Assembly: GCA_015680685.1 (NCBI GenBank)
Contig: MNCI01015866.1
Coordinates: 111,784-175,783, forward strand
Length of the DNA: 64,000 nt
Direction of reading: 5' to 3'
Source: Gnetum montanum
Taxonomy: Eukaryota > Streptophyta > Gnetopsida > Gnetales > Gnetaceae
The translations under genes and the position numbers were made by a program. Of this stretch, positions 52,227 to 64,000 are shown one piece after another. The notes under the pieces are model-generated. The model did no database searches. It saw only the letters and a program-made list of their open reading frames with translations, and was not told the origin of the DNA. Position 1 is the first letter of the stretch, and the number at the start of each line of letters is the position of its first letter.

Positions 52227-53759
52227 AGTTTGAGTGACCTGATATCAAGGACCTAACATCAGGGATCTGATATTGATGCAAACTCAATATTAAAGCCATA
52301 CAAATTTCAATTTTCATAAGTTTCTGATGAAAAAAATTGATTCTTTTGGATGTTCAGAAGGTTTTAATGTTGCTTGGATGATGGAAATATGCATATTTTT
52401 ATCAAAAATTCATCATTGGAAGTTCATAAATAAGAAATCTTGAACTATGAAAGTTTACCAAATGGGTAAGAAGGGTAATGGATTCAAGTTATTAGAATGA
52501 ACAGTTTGAGATGATATGGGAAGTGTTTATTATTGTTTCATGTTGTTGGAAGGTTCAAGATGATGTGGAATCACTTGGTAGGTGTAAGATACAATAGTTA
52601 TACAAGTGTTCCTTTCCAAAGTAGGCTCCAGCTCTTAATGCCCTTGTATAACCATGCCTAGAAGTGTCCTGAGGCACTAAAGGAGTTGAATGTAGTGCAT
52701 GCATATTTAGAAAAACACACATGTTAGTACCACCAAATTGGGCAAAAGACACTATGTTACACAAAACTACAAGTTATGACTATTCAAATAGTGAGATGAG
52801 ATGGACTTATAAGGGATTATAAAAATTGGGATGTAAGGTGTCTTACCGTAGGCATAATGAATTCTTGTGTTTTATTAGTGGATAAAGTAATCACTGGCCA
52901 TTCTGTCCAATATTCAAACCAAGTCCAAACCACATTCTAGTGACACTACATCATTTCATCTCTTGGAATTACAATTGTAATACTATCAATGTTACAAGAA
53001 GCATCATCACTTGATGTATTGTCCAAGGAAGGAGTTTTATTCATATCACTTTGTTATTATATTTAGATTTGTAAGAAGCTACCTACCTTCAAGCATGGGT
53101 AACATGTCTTTCTAGTGGAACCCCTAGAAATTTATTTTGTGCTCTTTTAGTTTTGATCTATGTCAACCTTTTAAGGTATCACTTATTTTACTCTTACTCC
53201 CATTTTTTATTAGATCTACAAGGATATAATACAACCCTAGCAACATGATATAACTCACAATAGTAATCCAAAAGAATCCAGAAATTTTCTTAATGTCACA
53301 CCCTCTTCATTGTCACTTGGTTCTTCAATTTTTGGTCCAAGTATATTGATCACAAGTTTATTGTTAGTTGTATGATGCAAAAGAATATCATTATGATCAT
53401 GGTAAGAACCTCTTATTAATGGAATTGATGGATGGATTATGTGGGCTCACTATTCGAATAATCAATCTCTTATGACTTGATAACATACAGAAATTTTCAC
53501 CTTATTAGACTACATCTTGCCTTTATTCAATGTGTCTTATTAGTAATCAAAATTATTTACAAAGGGTTTGCAACAAAGTATAAAAGAAATAAAAAAATAT
53601 AGTAAAAATTGTGACAAAGTGTAAAGAATGAAAAATGTTAAAAAAATGGAAAACATTAAAGAATTGAAAAAGTAAAAGAATATGAAAAATTTAAGAAATG
53701 AGAAGTATTAAAGAATACGAAAATAATAAAGAATGTGAAAAATGAAAAATTTACTAGGG
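52227..53759. other. Unassigned AT-rich sequence between G2 and G5
   Basis: No LTR boundary, domain or gene is recognisable. In G5 sense the part at 53580-53760 is a T-rich run (variants of 'tttcatattcttt') like the one that follows gag-pro in G3. It may be the 3' non-coding region of G5. The remainder could include a diverged G5 LTR. Confidence 0.45.
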
Positions 53760-53835
53760 TACCTACAGTTGTAGATTGATACCCCCCATGACTATTATGA
53801 AGATCAAGTAAATGAAAGAGAGAATAAGTGGAAGA

Positions 53836-55009
53836 CTAGTGGGTAGGTTGGGTAGCTTCTTTGGAATATTCATAGTAGGGTTTGACTTGTTGGATATTGA
53901 TAAGGATAAGCTTATGTGGATAGGATGGGTGATGAACATGTGAGGCACTAGATGGATAAGTGACGTGCATAATGTATGGTTGCTCATAAAGTGTCTGGAA
54001 TTTAGCTTTTTGGGGTAAATGACTAGGTTTATAATAAAGGACCTTATCACCTGGTTGTATGATTACATTCCTTATTTGTGAATCATGACTAACTTTGGAG
54101 TAATGCTTATGGAATTCACTTCCCATGAGTGCTACTAGATGATTCTCATCTAGAATATTCAAATTCATTAGATGTTCCTTTTGGGCTAAACTCAAATCAA
54201 GGTCAAGTTCATTGGTAGTAGCTAAAGTGTGAAGCTTTGCTTAGGTTGGAAGTATTGGAAATTTGTCATAAACTAACTCATATGGGGAATATCCTATAGG
54301 TAATTTCTTTGATTTCCTATAAGCCCATAGAGCATCATTTAATTTCATACTCCAATCTCATCTAAACCTACTAATCGTCCTAGTGAGTATTCTAGTAATT
54401 TCATGATTAGTGACTTTAGCTTGACCATTTGCTTGGGGATGATATGGTGTTGTTAGTTTATGGTTAACCCCAATTTGTTGCATGAGCTTCTTAAAGGTAG
54501 CACTAGTGAAGTGGGTTTCATTATCTGATATAAGAATTCTTAGTATCCAAATCTATTCACCTTGTGTTGTTTAAAAAACTTGGTAGCATTTTTTGTTGTA
54601 TAATCTTTCATTGTTACTACCTCTAGGCACTTTGTGTAGTAATCCATAGTCACTATAATGTACACTTTTTCATTTGACATTTATTGAATGGGCCCCATAA
54701 AACCAATTTCCCAAATATCAAAAGATCCCTATGGTTGTATCCAGTGTTGTGGCCCTTCATATCTGGCCAAATTCCTCCATCTCTTTGGCAATGTTTACAT
54801 GATTGTGCAGAAATGTGGGCATCTCTAAATAAATTAGGTTGAAAGTAGCCTACCATTAGTAGTTTAAGTGTCATTCGATGCCCTACATACTGGTCACCAC
54901 ATGGGCCTTCATGAATATCTTGTAAAACTCTTTGTTGGTCAAGATCTAGCACACACCATCTAATGAGCCCATCTGTATAGATCTTGTACAAGTTACCATT
55001 TATTTCCAT
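53836..55009 (-). pseudogene. G5 integrase
   Basis: The zinc finger frame (55009-54653) has VLQDIHEGPCGDQYVGHRMT and ISAQSCKHCQRDGG, an intact HHCC arrangement. The core is split; near 54540-54410 it reads SDNETHFTSATFKKLMQQIG and YHPQANGQAKVTN, where the catalytic Glu appears as Lys. The C-terminal frame (54195-53836) has GDKVLYYKPSHLP and INIQQVKPYYEY, as at the end of Athila pol. It would catalyse cDNA insertion. The lost Glu, a stop before the core and frame breaks make it inactive. Confidence 0.8.
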
Positions 55010-55054
55010 GTACCATATGGCTTTATGAAGGAATTGTTCATATTTTTTTCTACT

Positions 55055-56520
55055 TCACTCAATAGGAAGGTCTTGTGTTGTTAGATCAATTAGATACTTT
55101 GTGGTCCATGACTTCCATATTGAATCTACAGTCTTTACTATTCTAGTAAATAGGTCCTTGTCAATAAGTTGGTCTGATAGAGCTTCCACTCCATTATTTG
55201 AATTGCATTTCAACCATGATAAATGATCAACTACTACATTTTTTATCCCTTTCTTATCAATCATTATGATGTCAAACTCTTGAAGAATCACAAGTCATCT
55301 TATCACTCTAGGACTAATTGCTAGCTTGTTCATTAGAAATCGAATGGCACTATGATCAATGTGGACATAGATATGGTAACTAAGCACATAATGTTTGAAT
55401 TTTTCAAGGGTGTACACCATGGTTATCAGCTCCTTCTCAATTGTGATGTAATTTAGTTGTGCTCCAATGATGCTCCTACTAGCATAGTGTATGTAGTAAG
55501 GTCTCTTTTGATCTTCAAGTTGTGGCAATACTACACCAAGTGCATAGTTGAAAGCATCAATCATGATATGAAAAGGTATTAACTAGTCTGGAGCATGGAG
55601 GATTGGTGTCTCTACCAATTTCTACTACAAAGCTCCAAATTTCTTTTCACATGACTTAGTCCACTTAAAGCTTGCATCCTTCTTCATGAGTTCTATAAGG
55701 AATTTGGCTATCTTTCAAAAGTTTTAAATGAATCTCTAATAGCATCCCGTATGGCCTAAAAAGGATCTTACATCTTTCACTGTCTGTGGTCATTGAGTGA
55801 TGTTCTAGATAACTCTGATCTTTTCAGGATCTACCTGAATATCCTTATGGAATACTTTGTGTCCTAGCACTATGTCTTCTTGAACCATGAGATGGTTCTT
55901 TTTCCAATTGAGCTTCATATTGGTTTGAATACATCTTTTAAGTACTTACTCTAACTGGTCTAGTGCTTATTTGAAGTTTAGCCCATATGTGGAAGAATCA
56001 TCCATAAAGACTTCAACACCATAGCCTATTTGCTACTATAATATGCTTAAGACTAGTCTCTGGAAGATTGTTGGTGCATTGCAAAGACTAAAAGGCATCT
56101 ATATGTAAGCAAATGTTCCCCATGGATTGGTGAATGTGGTTTTCTCTTGGTCTTCAAGTGCAATGTTGATTTGATTATATCTATTGTACCCATTTAGAAA
56201 ACTATAATACTCTTATCCTAAAATTATCTTTATGACCTAATTAACAAATGACAATGAAAAGTGATCCTTAAATGTGACCGAGTTCAACATCCAAAAGTTA
56301 ATGTAGATGTGCCATTTACCTTCCTTCTTTGGAATTATCACCAAAGAACTGACCCATTCACTATTTGCAATGTGATAGATGAATCTTTCCTTTAGCAACT
56401 TTTCCAATTCTTACTTGACAACCTCCTTGAGTTTAGGATTAAGCCTTCATTAAGGTTGGCATTTTGGTTTGACTACAAAATTAGTGTAAATTCGATGTTG
56501 GCAAATTCGTGGATCAATTC
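55055..56520 (-). pseudogene. G5 reverse transcriptase-RNase H
   Basis: RT motifs lie at about 56520-55700. Near 56025-55986 the frame reads VEVFMDDSSTYG, the catalytic FMDD box with Phe to Ser after it. RNase H follows: MIDAFNYALGVVLPQLEDQK and YASRSIIGAQLNYITIEKEL (55564-55295), then FDIIMIDKKGIKNVVVDHLS (55291-55055), the standard RNase H to integrase boundary of plant Gypsy. Several stops interrupt it. Confidence 0.8.
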
Positions 56521-57034
56521 CCATGATCTCATCATAATATGATGAAAAAACTATAGGTCATCTATTGAGCAATTCTAGTAGTTTCTTTTTTTGCACTTTG
56601 TCTAGGTTGGCATTGATAATCACTAGCTTCTTGATGTTTAGAAATGCATATTCTAATGTTGCCAATAGGGCTTTCAATTCTAGTAGTTTTGGTTCCATTA
56701 TGTTTGGGATCTTCAAGTGTCCCCAATCTATGTCTTCTTTCTAATTGTTTTGAGGGTAAGAGTGCCTTTTTCTTAGCTATTCCAACTTATCTATTTCTAC
56801 AACATATGTACTAATAATATATTCCTCTAGTTCTGTGTACTTGTTGGATTGAGTTTCTTCACTTGTAATTAGTCACTAGGTGCCCTCTTGTTGGGTGGCT
56901 ACTGCATACAGATAATTTTGCATACATCTTTTTTTGACACATCTATTGACTGCTTTAGTCTCCTCTCATTTGATAGTCCAAATTCATTACATGCAATTTC
57001 ACCCATTATCATTGTATGTAGTACATGGAACTCT

Positions 57035-57223
57035 TCATATTTGTATGATTCTAGCCTCATCTTTCCTGAAAATTTCTAAGGACAAATCATAAATTCCTAG
57101 CTTAGCATTCATGATGCTAAGCCAAGCTCTTCCCATGATAATTGGAAATTCTTCCTTGTTTTTACCCATGTGAATGACTAGGAAATTAGTAGGGTAAGAT
57201 GAGCCATTGTTGGTAGTAATCAT
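57035..57223 (-). pseudogene. G5 protease fragment
   Basis: The 62-codon frame has YPTNFLVIHMGKNKEEFPII and MGRAWLSIMNAKLGIYDLSL, the same C-terminal protease block as G1 and G3. Its upstream part was separated by insertion of G3b at 57238. Confidence 0.7.
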
Positions 57224-57237
57224 ATTATTTACCTATC

Positions 57238-58314
57238 TAATGAGATGCAAATTGCATAGGCTGCGATATTGCATCCCCTACGATATCGCGTACGCGATAT
57301 CGCGTCCTTCCCTGTGATATTGCATATGCGATATCGCGGTCCGCTGCCATATCTATAAATAAGAGGCGGCACTCCCCTCATTTCCAATCTTAGCTAGAAG
57401 TAGCGAAGCTCTGGCAGTTTGAACACTCCAGAGTTAGATTAATTTCCCATGTGCTCGCAGTAGGAGTCCTAGAGTGAACGGCTCTTTATTTGAGCAACTT
57501 TGTAACCTGAACCCAAGTTGTGTACGAAAATAAAGATGAACTTGATTGGATAAACCTTGCAGTACATGGTTTTATTTATTTTTATTTATTATTTGTTGTT
57601 AGTGCACATGAGTACGACTTGATTACGAGCATCTACGGATGTGTACGGCTAGTCAAGGAATCGACTGCTCGTCGCAATGCAGGAGTGCAACTTGATTACG
57701 AGCATTGTGACTGCTTGGTAACCCAGTAGCGTATTCTAGGATCTACGCTTGGTAATCCCAATGGTAGTCCAATGTGTACGGCTAGTCAAGGAATCGGCTA
57801 CTCACCGCATTAGGCTAGAATTTGGGATAAGTATGACTTGGCTACGAGCACCCACGGGTGTGTACGGCTAGCCAAGGAATCAGCTGCTTATCACACTTAG
57901 GCTAACTAGGTGCCTCAGTATGACCACTTCGAGCACGTGCGTTACGTGTGGTGATCCCAGTAACAATTAGTGTTTGGTAGCCACAGTTGCACAATTCAGG
58001 GTGTGTACGGTAAGTGGGAACGGATGCTGACGCTAGTTAATTTAGACTTAGGACCTTAGTTAGAGTTAGTTAGTTTCTCAACCCTTTACCATCATAGCTT
58101 AGGAGATAAACTTGAAAATACCAAAAAAATCATATACCTCAGACTTACTTAACCATACACCGTGACAAGAACAAGTAAGTCTGGGAAGACAACGAATGAT
58201 TAACCCTAAGTGTTTCTTGTGGCGTTAAGGCATTTAGTCTGCGGAGTTCGATCGGATTGCGTGTACACGCTTGTATTCGTATGGTTGAGTGTAGGGGTAC
58301 CTCGCCACTCATCA
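57238..58314 (+). repeat. G3b left LTR
   Basis: It runs from 'taatgagatgcaaattgc' to CCACTCATCA, 1077 bp. A 22-bp perfect palindrome of two GATATC boxes is at 57281-57302 and the TATAAAT box at 57354-57360. Short degenerate repeats of 'gtacggctagtcaaggaatc' follow. Confidence 0.85.
57281..57302. promoter_or_regulatory. Perfect GATATC dyad (22 bp) in the G3b LTR
   Basis: Two CGATATCG boxes flank CGTACG so that the whole is its own reverse complement. It lies about 52 bp upstream of the TATA box. It is the cleanest copy of the dyad found in all G2 and G3 LTRs. Confidence 0.75.
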
Positions 58315-58315
58315 T

Positions 58316-58333
58316 TGGTGCCGTTGCCGGGGA
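58316..58333 (+). promoter_or_regulatory. G3b primer-binding site (tRNA-Asp)
   Basis: 'tggtgccgttgccgggga' differs from the tRNA-Asp complement TGGCGCCGTTGCCGGGGA at one position. Confidence 0.9.
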
Positions 58334-58455
58334 CTAAGTGTTTTTTCGCCAACTGAACATAAGGGATATCACTCACATCGTTGTGAGCCTCAACAAACCT
58401 TCGGGTTAATCAATAAAAAAATTAATTAATGGTAAAAATTAGCACACCAATAGAA

Positions 58456-60117
58456 ATGGCTTCTTCTCTGAAAATCAACTCACCTAAGGATAATACAGAA
58501 GACAGTTAGAATCATACGCATAACCGAGACCAGCCATGTCCTAAACAATCTAAAGTGACATATACTCATCCTTATGAGTATGTGCCAGATTTTACCTTTG
58601 TTCTCCATCAAGATGAACAACTGCGAGGGAGAGATCTGCAAGGTAACATTGTGTTACCCCTAGATCAATCAGTTTCCAACATGCTTTTCCGTGCCTTAGC
58701 ATAGATTGGCATGCAAGAACTATTTGTGGAATACGTTCTGGATGATTTTGACACAAGGGATTATCATTCCAAAAATGCCCAATGTATTCGGGATGAAAGG
58801 AAGGAGAGCCAACATTCATTGTTGAAGGGCAAGGTCCCCCATGTCCTTAGTGAAATAGGAGATGAGGAACCCCTCACGATGGGTTTCTCAAAAAATGATG
58901 TTCCTCCTCCTCACAATAGTGAAGAAGTTAGGCATCAGGGCCTTAGATCAACGATACATATTCCAGGCTTTGATCCCCATGAGCACCAACTGTTCACGAC
59001 AGGAACAAGCACTCACACTAAGGACAGATACTTAGATCGTTACAACGATCGAGGTCGAAGCAACCGAAGAGAAGGTAAGAAACATCGCCATGGTGATGGA
59101 TTCCCTTCTTCTTCTCCTTCATCTCACCATTGACACTCTCCTTCCACATATGGGCACAGCCACCATGAACATAACGGAGAGGGTAAAAGTAAAAGGGAAG
59201 ATAAAAGACCTCGATAGGAAGGTCGAGAGGAGTTAGGACAAGGGCAAGGACGTAGGGAGAGTAGGGAACCACCACGTAGACATCACAGACGTCATGAAAG
59301 AGATGATCATGATGAACCCCTACTCGCGACCCAAAGCATGCTTGACATAACAGAGGTAGTTAGGATCCCCACAAGGCACTTAAAAGATAGTAGGATCAAG
59401 CGTTTGGACATAAATAATATCCCACGTTTTGAAGGGGGATACAACGTTGATCCTCAACATCATTTATAGGCATTCCACGATGCTTGTGCCTTGCAGAACA
59501 TTGATAATGAGTGGCAGAAACTCAAGTTGTTCCCAAGGACACTCATCAAAGAAGCAGAGGGCTGGTACCGATCCTTAGAACCAGAAACCATCAGGAGGTG
59601 GAGTACGATGCTTGAATTATTCAACAACAAATATCAAACGTACTCCAGAGTGTCCAATTTGTGGAAGCAGATCCAAGGCTGGAAACAAGGAGCTTATGAA
59701 CCCTTGGATGTTGTCATGGCCCGTTACTATACACTGCTACATCGTTGCCCGGGCCATGGGTACGCTAAACGGGATCAACTTCACCACATCGTGGATGGGC
59801 TACGGAATGAAACGAGAAAAACTCTTAGGACTTACACCCAAGGGAGACTTTCCCAACTGAGAGCCCATGAAGTAGAAAGCTTGTTGAAGTAAGTAGCGCA
59901 AGAAGAGGGTGAGCTACGTAAGAGGGAAAGTATGGAAGAACACAACTGCGATCCCTCCCTTCGCAAGAAGGGAGTGAAATTCTGTGATGAGGAGGATGAG
60001 TCACCACTCGAAGAGTTGGTGAACCAGAAAATCATGCCAATCCAAAAGTTAACAACCGAGGTATCGGCTAAGGTAGACCAAATGTGGGATTCCTTAGACT
60101 CATGAATAGAAACAGTC
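58456..60117 (+). pseudogene. G3b gag
   Basis: From ATG 58456 (MASSLKINSPKDN) the frame runs through FTFVLHQDEQLRGRDLQGNI and the charged His/Arg/Ser region, with stops at 58504 and 58705. After a frame change the core is well preserved at 59491-59892 (NEWQKLKLFPRTLIKEAEGW, MLELFNNKYQTYSRVSNL, MARYYTLLHRCPGHGYAKRD, HIVDGLRNETRKTL). A Glu/Lys-rich helix follows. At 60118 a single N replaces about 190 bp, including the first half of the zinc knuckle that G3a retains. Stops are mostly C-to-T changes of CAG or CAA. Confidence 0.8.
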
Positions 60118-60322
60118 NTGTTGCCCAATTATCTCACATCTGCAGGAGTCTGGGGTGTATGCACTAAATCCAAGACTTAATCAACAACAAACACCCCAAA
60201 GGTTACCTTATCCACAAGGTAACCCAAGGTAGTTCCACCAACCCTTGACATATTATCCAAGTGGAACGCCTCCACAGCCCATTGGACAACATCAATAGTG
60301 GCAATACCCACAGTCATGGCGG

Positions 60323-61619
60323 ATGCCATCGCCAACACATCAATACCCTTACCAGCAACCTGATCCTTACGGTTATTATGTGCAGCAGCTGGTTTCTTCA
60401 GGTGACTCTATGGGTCACACTACCCCCCAACGTCACTACCAAGCTTGGGAGTACTTTAGAAGGACTCCTTCTCCTCCAAGAGATGTCTCACATTCAGTCC
60501 ATCCTCTAACTCCGCCTGCACCTCTTCCTCTGGTAGTTCCCATACAACCTATTCCAACAATGCAAGGGAATTGCCTACCCAACCGCAGCAACATAACGCC
60601 GCGAGAGCTGTAAATATTCAGAGTGTAAATATCCAACCGGGTACTAGTTTTGGCGACAACTGCACAAAAAAGAGACCTTTTTTCAGAACTAGGAGCCCAG
60701 ACAAACTCTTGCAACAACAAGCAGATGGGTACATGTATAGGCCTCTAACCACTAACGCTTCGGAGAACCCTTCAGTCCAAGGGAGCATAACGCATACAGT
60801 TATGTTAACACATACCGTAACTGACTGGATCAAGGTAGGCCACCTTCCCAGGAAACTAACTGACCCTGGGAGTCCCTTTATTCATTTGCAGATCACTAGA
60901 AATGCACCACATCGGGCTCTTCTTGACTCAGGTTCCAGAGTCAACTTAATTTCACAAAGGATGTATCACGCCTGGAACCTACCCCAACTTAAGAAGAACA
61001 ACATCTAACTAGAGCTGGTGGACCAGTCCATCACCATTCCCTTAGGATTGGTGGAGGATGTTATTACCATTGTGTGTGGTTGGTCCTACCAGCTGACTTT
61101 CTGGTGATCAAAGTGAACAACAACGAAGGGGACTTCCCAATTATAATGGGAAGCGCATGGCTAAGCACAGTAGATGCATGCCTTAGGATCCGTGATCTTT
61201 TCTTGGAAATCTCCAAGATAAACATATGTGGAAAGATCGAGAAGAGGATAGTTCCATGCATCACATACAGTGATTCATCAGGTGATGACATGGAGGAAAT
61301 GTCTCCATGTAACAGGTGTGCCCAAGAAATTCTACAACAAAGATGCCTGTATGTAGCAACTACACAAGAAGTAGTAGACACCCCATGGTTGACAGCTTCT
61401 CGTAGGGGCAAACAAATATGCATAAAACGAACTGAGGAAATGCATGCCAACAACCGTGGCATAGACTCACTGGAACGTGAGCATTGCCAACTTCCACCCC
61501 TGAACTTAAGATCATCCATTGGGAGAAGTTGGGCACTTCTTAGAAATTCAAATAGGTGCTCACTATTTTGGATCTCTCCCTTACAACTCAGTCATGGGGG
61601 AGATGGCCACCTATGCTAA
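60323..61619 (+). pseudogene. G3b proline-rich linker and retropepsin-like protease
   Basis: The linker frame (60323-60613) has YGYYVQQLVSSGDSMGHTT. After a frameshift the second frame (60571-61008) has TDWIKVGHLPRKLTDPGS and RALLDSGSRVNLIS, a canonical aspartic protease D-S-G site. After another break the third frame (61074-61619) has FPIIMGSAWLSTVDACLRI and a C-terminal extension of about 120 residues ending LSHGGDGHLC. The extension contains SPCNRCAQEILQQRC and is conserved in G3a. Protease with no RT behind it is the hallmark of this family. Confidence 0.8.
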
Positions 61620-61823
61620 CCATATGGGGCACTCAATTCTTTTTCACTTTTTGTTTTAAACATTTTTGTTTTACAACGTTTTTGTTTTACACATTTTTGT
61701 TTTACAAATTTCTTTAACTTTTTCTGTTTGTGTTTAACAACTTTCTTTAACTTTTTCTATTTTTGTTTTACAACATCGTTATACTTTTCTATTTTTTATG
61801 TGTGTGTGTGTGTCATCCACCAT

Positions 61824-61949
61824 GTAAGTTCGTCATCCAATAAGTGTTCGGGCCGATGGGATGAACTGTTTTTCATTAATTGCTAAAGTTTGGTTTTTAC
61901 CTTTAAGTTACAATGTTGATACTAAGGTATGTTTCTTTTGATATGGTAG
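61824..61949 (+). other. Intron-like cassette 1 of G3b
   Basis: GTAAGT to GGTAG, 126 bp, with 'gatactaag' near the 3' end. It corresponds to 33877-34003 of G3a. Confidence 0.5.
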
Positions 61950-62988
61950 GCAATGAGATCACTTCATCCACCCATCCATCAAGTCTATGGTTTCTCTTGG
62001 CTTGGAAATGTACAGTTCCCTTCCAATAAGAACTTTAACGAAGCAGTGACGGGGCATTTCGCAAACTAAGGAAGGACTCAAGGATTGCAAAGGGTGTGAC
62101 TTCAAGGGAACTTGGTGCTCTTGTGTTGGTCATTCACTTGGATGCTTGGTTGTTTTCTTCTGGAGTTTTCTTACCGTTCCGATGTAACCCAATAATCGGA
62201 AGCTGAGACAATAAAAATAAAGAATTCTTTGCATGGTATGGTCCCCACGCATAAAAACACAAAACACAAAAAAATAAAAAGCCAAAAGTGAGGATTCAAA
62301 GCACACCCCTTAGACAGAATAAACTTTGGGCTGCAAGCACTGGTTATGGAACCAAAGTGTTCCCTCTAACTAAGGCCCTTCTCGCTTTCCATTCTCTCTT
62401 TTGTTTCATCGGAATGGTGGTGGCTCTTTGAAGATGCATCCTTGTCATCCACGTGGATGGTTTAACCAAGTGCATTAATGCAAAGTCATTGGAAGTGGTT
62501 GGTTTGAACCCGGAGTTGGAATGAGATTCTCCAAGTCACATTAATCATGTAACACACAAGGGGCTGTACATCACCTTGTTCTTAGGATTCCATTCCACTC
62601 TTTTTCTTTCCATCCTTCTCTCCATTGTTCACCTCATTGCCGGTTGTATCATTAGTGTATATATTTTGGTTGATGCATTGTTTTCTTTTTGGTAAATTCT
62701 TCTGGTTAAGACTTTAACTCTTGTTCCAAAGGACATTCCCAGAGCCTACGAACTCTTTGAATGTGGTATTGTCAGGGCATTAAGGGCATGAGCGTGCTTT
62801 GGGGAGGACCCACTAACATTCCTATTTGGAGCATTAGTTAATTTCTTTTCCTTAAAATTTTACAATTAATTTTATTTTTGTTCATTTCCATCTTGACATC
62901 CCTTTCATCGATGCCATAGTTGTCCCTTTTTACCTATCTTTCTTACTCCTTTTCTTTCTCCATTCTAACGCTACCAGAGGTTCGCGAT
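61950..62988 (+). other. G3b 3' non-coding region
   Basis: It is collinear with 34004-35011 of G3a and contains the conserved block at 62796-62815. No shared ORF is present. Confidence 0.5.
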
Positions 62989-62999
62989 TAGTCATGGGG

Positions 63000-63211
63000 G
63001 TACGGGGCCTGATTTTTCAATTTTTCTCCTAAGCCCCAGATTTTTTCGTTTCTCTTCCTAACCCCTACACCTTCGGTAGTCATCATTTATATCTTCCCAG
63101 GTCCATATTAGCCATACCACAACCTAGCCAATGGACTTACACCAAAGCAAGCTATTATTTACTTAATAATTCAATTACCCTTGCTAATATATGATTGTCT
63201 TGTGTGTGCAG
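63000..63211 (+). other. Intron-like cassette 2 of G3b
   Basis: Donor GT in 'catgggggtacgg', acceptor 'tgtgtgtgcag', 212 bp, directly followed by an ATG. Confidence 0.5.
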
Positions 63212-63430
63212 ATGGCAATCATACAACAATGGAATGGATCTGGAGCAAACACCTGGAATGGTGCAGTGCTGAAGCAGCTATGCAAGGAGCAAGATTGATG
63301 AAGCGCTTACGGATGGACAACGGAAGGTGCAATCTAGGCGTTGGCAGCAACAAGAATCTTCTCTCTTCTTCTCTTCTATTCTCTCTCCTATTTTCTCTCA
63401 GCTGCCAACTATGGCCTGATGTCATTGTAA
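63212..63430 (+). pseudogene. Small accessory ORF of G3b
   Basis: It starts MAIIQQWNGSGANTWNGAVL and matches G3a at 23 or more of the first 28 codons. TGA at 63296 is CGA in G3a and the next TGA is TGG. The downstream frame is again hydrophobic (IFSLLLFYSLSYFL) and ends GLMSL, also present in G3a in the adjacent frame. The shared end supports an original protein of about 70 residues. Confidence 0.4.
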
Positions 63431-63580
63431 TAAGGTGTTCACCCTTGTTGTCATGAACACCAGTTGTGTCAAGTCTTGTAATAATGAACCGTTCACATGT
63501 CATTCCATTAGTTCCATTTCCCCTAATAATCCCATACCTACCTGATATTATTGTAAGAAACTCGAGGACGAGTTTTCATT

Positions 63581-63594
63581 CAGTCATGGGGGTA
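63581..63594 (+). promoter_or_regulatory. G3b polypurine tract
   Basis: 'cagtcatgggggta' precedes the right LTR start; it is identical to that of G3a. Confidence 0.8.
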
Positions 63595-64000
63595 TGATGA
63601 GACGCGAATTATACAGGTCGTGATATCGCATATGCGATATCGCGTCTGCCACGATATCACGTCCTTCCCTGTGATATTGCATATGCGATATCGCGGTCTG
63701 CTACCATATCTATAAATAAGAGGCGGCACTCCCATCATTTCCAATCTTAGCTAGAAGTAGTGAAGCTCTAGCAGTTTGAACACTCCAGAGTTAGATTAAT
63801 TTCCCATGTGCCCGCAGTAGGAGTCCTAGAGTGAACGGCTCTTTATTCGAGTAACTTTGTAACCTGAACCCAAGTTGTGTACGGCAATAAAGATGAACTT
63901 GATTGGATAAACCTTGAAGTACATGGTTTTATTTATTTTTATTTATTATTTGTTGTTAGTGCACACGAGTACGACTTGATTACGAGCATCTACGGATGTG
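63595..64000 (+). repeat. G3b right LTR, truncated by the window end
   Basis: It starts TGATGAGACGCGAATT, has GATATC dyads at 63615-63695 and a TATAAAT box at 63711-63717, and matches 57238-57640. Confidence 0.85.

Larger units (their letters stand above)
53760..57237 (-). mobile_element. G5: remnant of an autonomous Athila-like element (pol)
   Basis: On the minus strand, protease (57223-57035), RT, RNase H and integrase follow in order down to 53836. After them a polypurine-like 'gtcatggggggta' occurs (about 53789-53777). Neither LTR is identifiable within the window. G3b interrupts the element in its protease region at 57238, so any gag would lie beyond G3b, outside the window. It is closely related in sequence to the inverted G1 pol. 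Confidence 0.75.
57238..64000 (+). mobile_element. G3b: second gag-protease-only element, right end outside the window
   Basis: Left LTR 57238-58314, primer site 58316-58333, gag from 58456, protease ORF to 61619, intron-like cassettes, small ORF, polypurine tract and the first 406 bp of the right LTR (from 63595). Structure and sequence follow G3a throughout, so both descend from one gag-pro-only template and the lack of RT is not a chance deletion. The TG start of the left LTR has decayed to TA. The right target duplication is outside the window. Confidence 0.85.

Noticed and set aside
53777-53790. G5 3' LTR start directly after its 'gtcatggggggta' motif
   Set aside because: The next bases (tcaatctac) do not match any LTR start of the family, and G3 has the same motif internally after the protease. 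I left the LTR unassigned.
57233-57237. Target-site duplication 'ctatc' of G3b
   Set aside because: The right end of G3b is outside the window, so it cannot be confirmed.

Overview
This window is plant nuclear heterochromatin made almost entirely of nested, decayed retrotransposons. I see no convincing host gene, rRNA, tRNA or CRISPR array. A plant origin follows from Athila-like Ty3/Gypsy elements primed by tRNA-Asp, a Tat-like Gypsy element and Arabidopsis-type (TTTAGGG) telomere-like repeats. Penelope-like elements (PLEs) are rare in flowering plants but known in conifers, so a large gymnosperm genome is a reasonable inference, not a demonstrated one. The labels G1 to G5 and PLE-1 to PLE-3 are local names used only here.

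Layout. (1) 1-12.6 kb: a ~145-bp tandem repeat split by a composite G1 element (991-12433). G1 carries a plus-strand LTR at each end, a coiled-coil ORF on the plus strand, and an inverted gag-pol segment with its own third LTR. (2) 12.6-15.5 kb: AT-rich sequence with one candidate SINE. (3) 15.5-52.2 kb: a G2 element (LTR, tRNA-Asp PBS, gag, coiled-coil ORF, truncated 3' LTR) whose gag is split by a 28.5-kb insertion of minus-strand PLE copies flanked by 152-bp direct repeats. PLE-2 is in turn interrupted by a Tat-like G4 element (21311-38074, minus strand, target duplication visible). The 5' LTR of G4 holds a G3 element (29426-36596, target duplication visible). This is four levels of nesting. 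(4) 52.2-57.2 kb: unassigned sequence, then a decayed minus-strand Athila-like pol (G5). (5) 57.2-64 kb: a second G3 element inserted into G5 and cut off by the window end.

How the parts relate. G1, G2 and G3 share LTR termini (TGATGA...CATCA), the tRNA-Asp primer site, a conserved block before the 3' LTR and the same unusual gag zinc knuckle. Only G1 (inverted part) and G5 retain reverse transcriptase and integrase. G3 encodes only Gag and a protease, and G2 only Gag plus a coiled-coil protein, so both look non-autonomous and probably depended on G1/G5-type relatives. Downstream of gag-pro, G3 carries two intron-like cassettes and a small accessory ORF with a hydrophobic C-terminus. G2 and G1 carry a ~900-codon coiled-coil ORF in the equivalent place.

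Most noteworthy: a PLE copy whose 3' end abuts TTTAGGG repeats in the orientation expected for telomere-primed reverse transcription; paired GATATC promoter palindromes in the LTRs of G2 and G3; and the spliced 'accessory slot' downstream of gag. Single N characters mark assembly joints that explain a perfect hairpin and two gag deletions.
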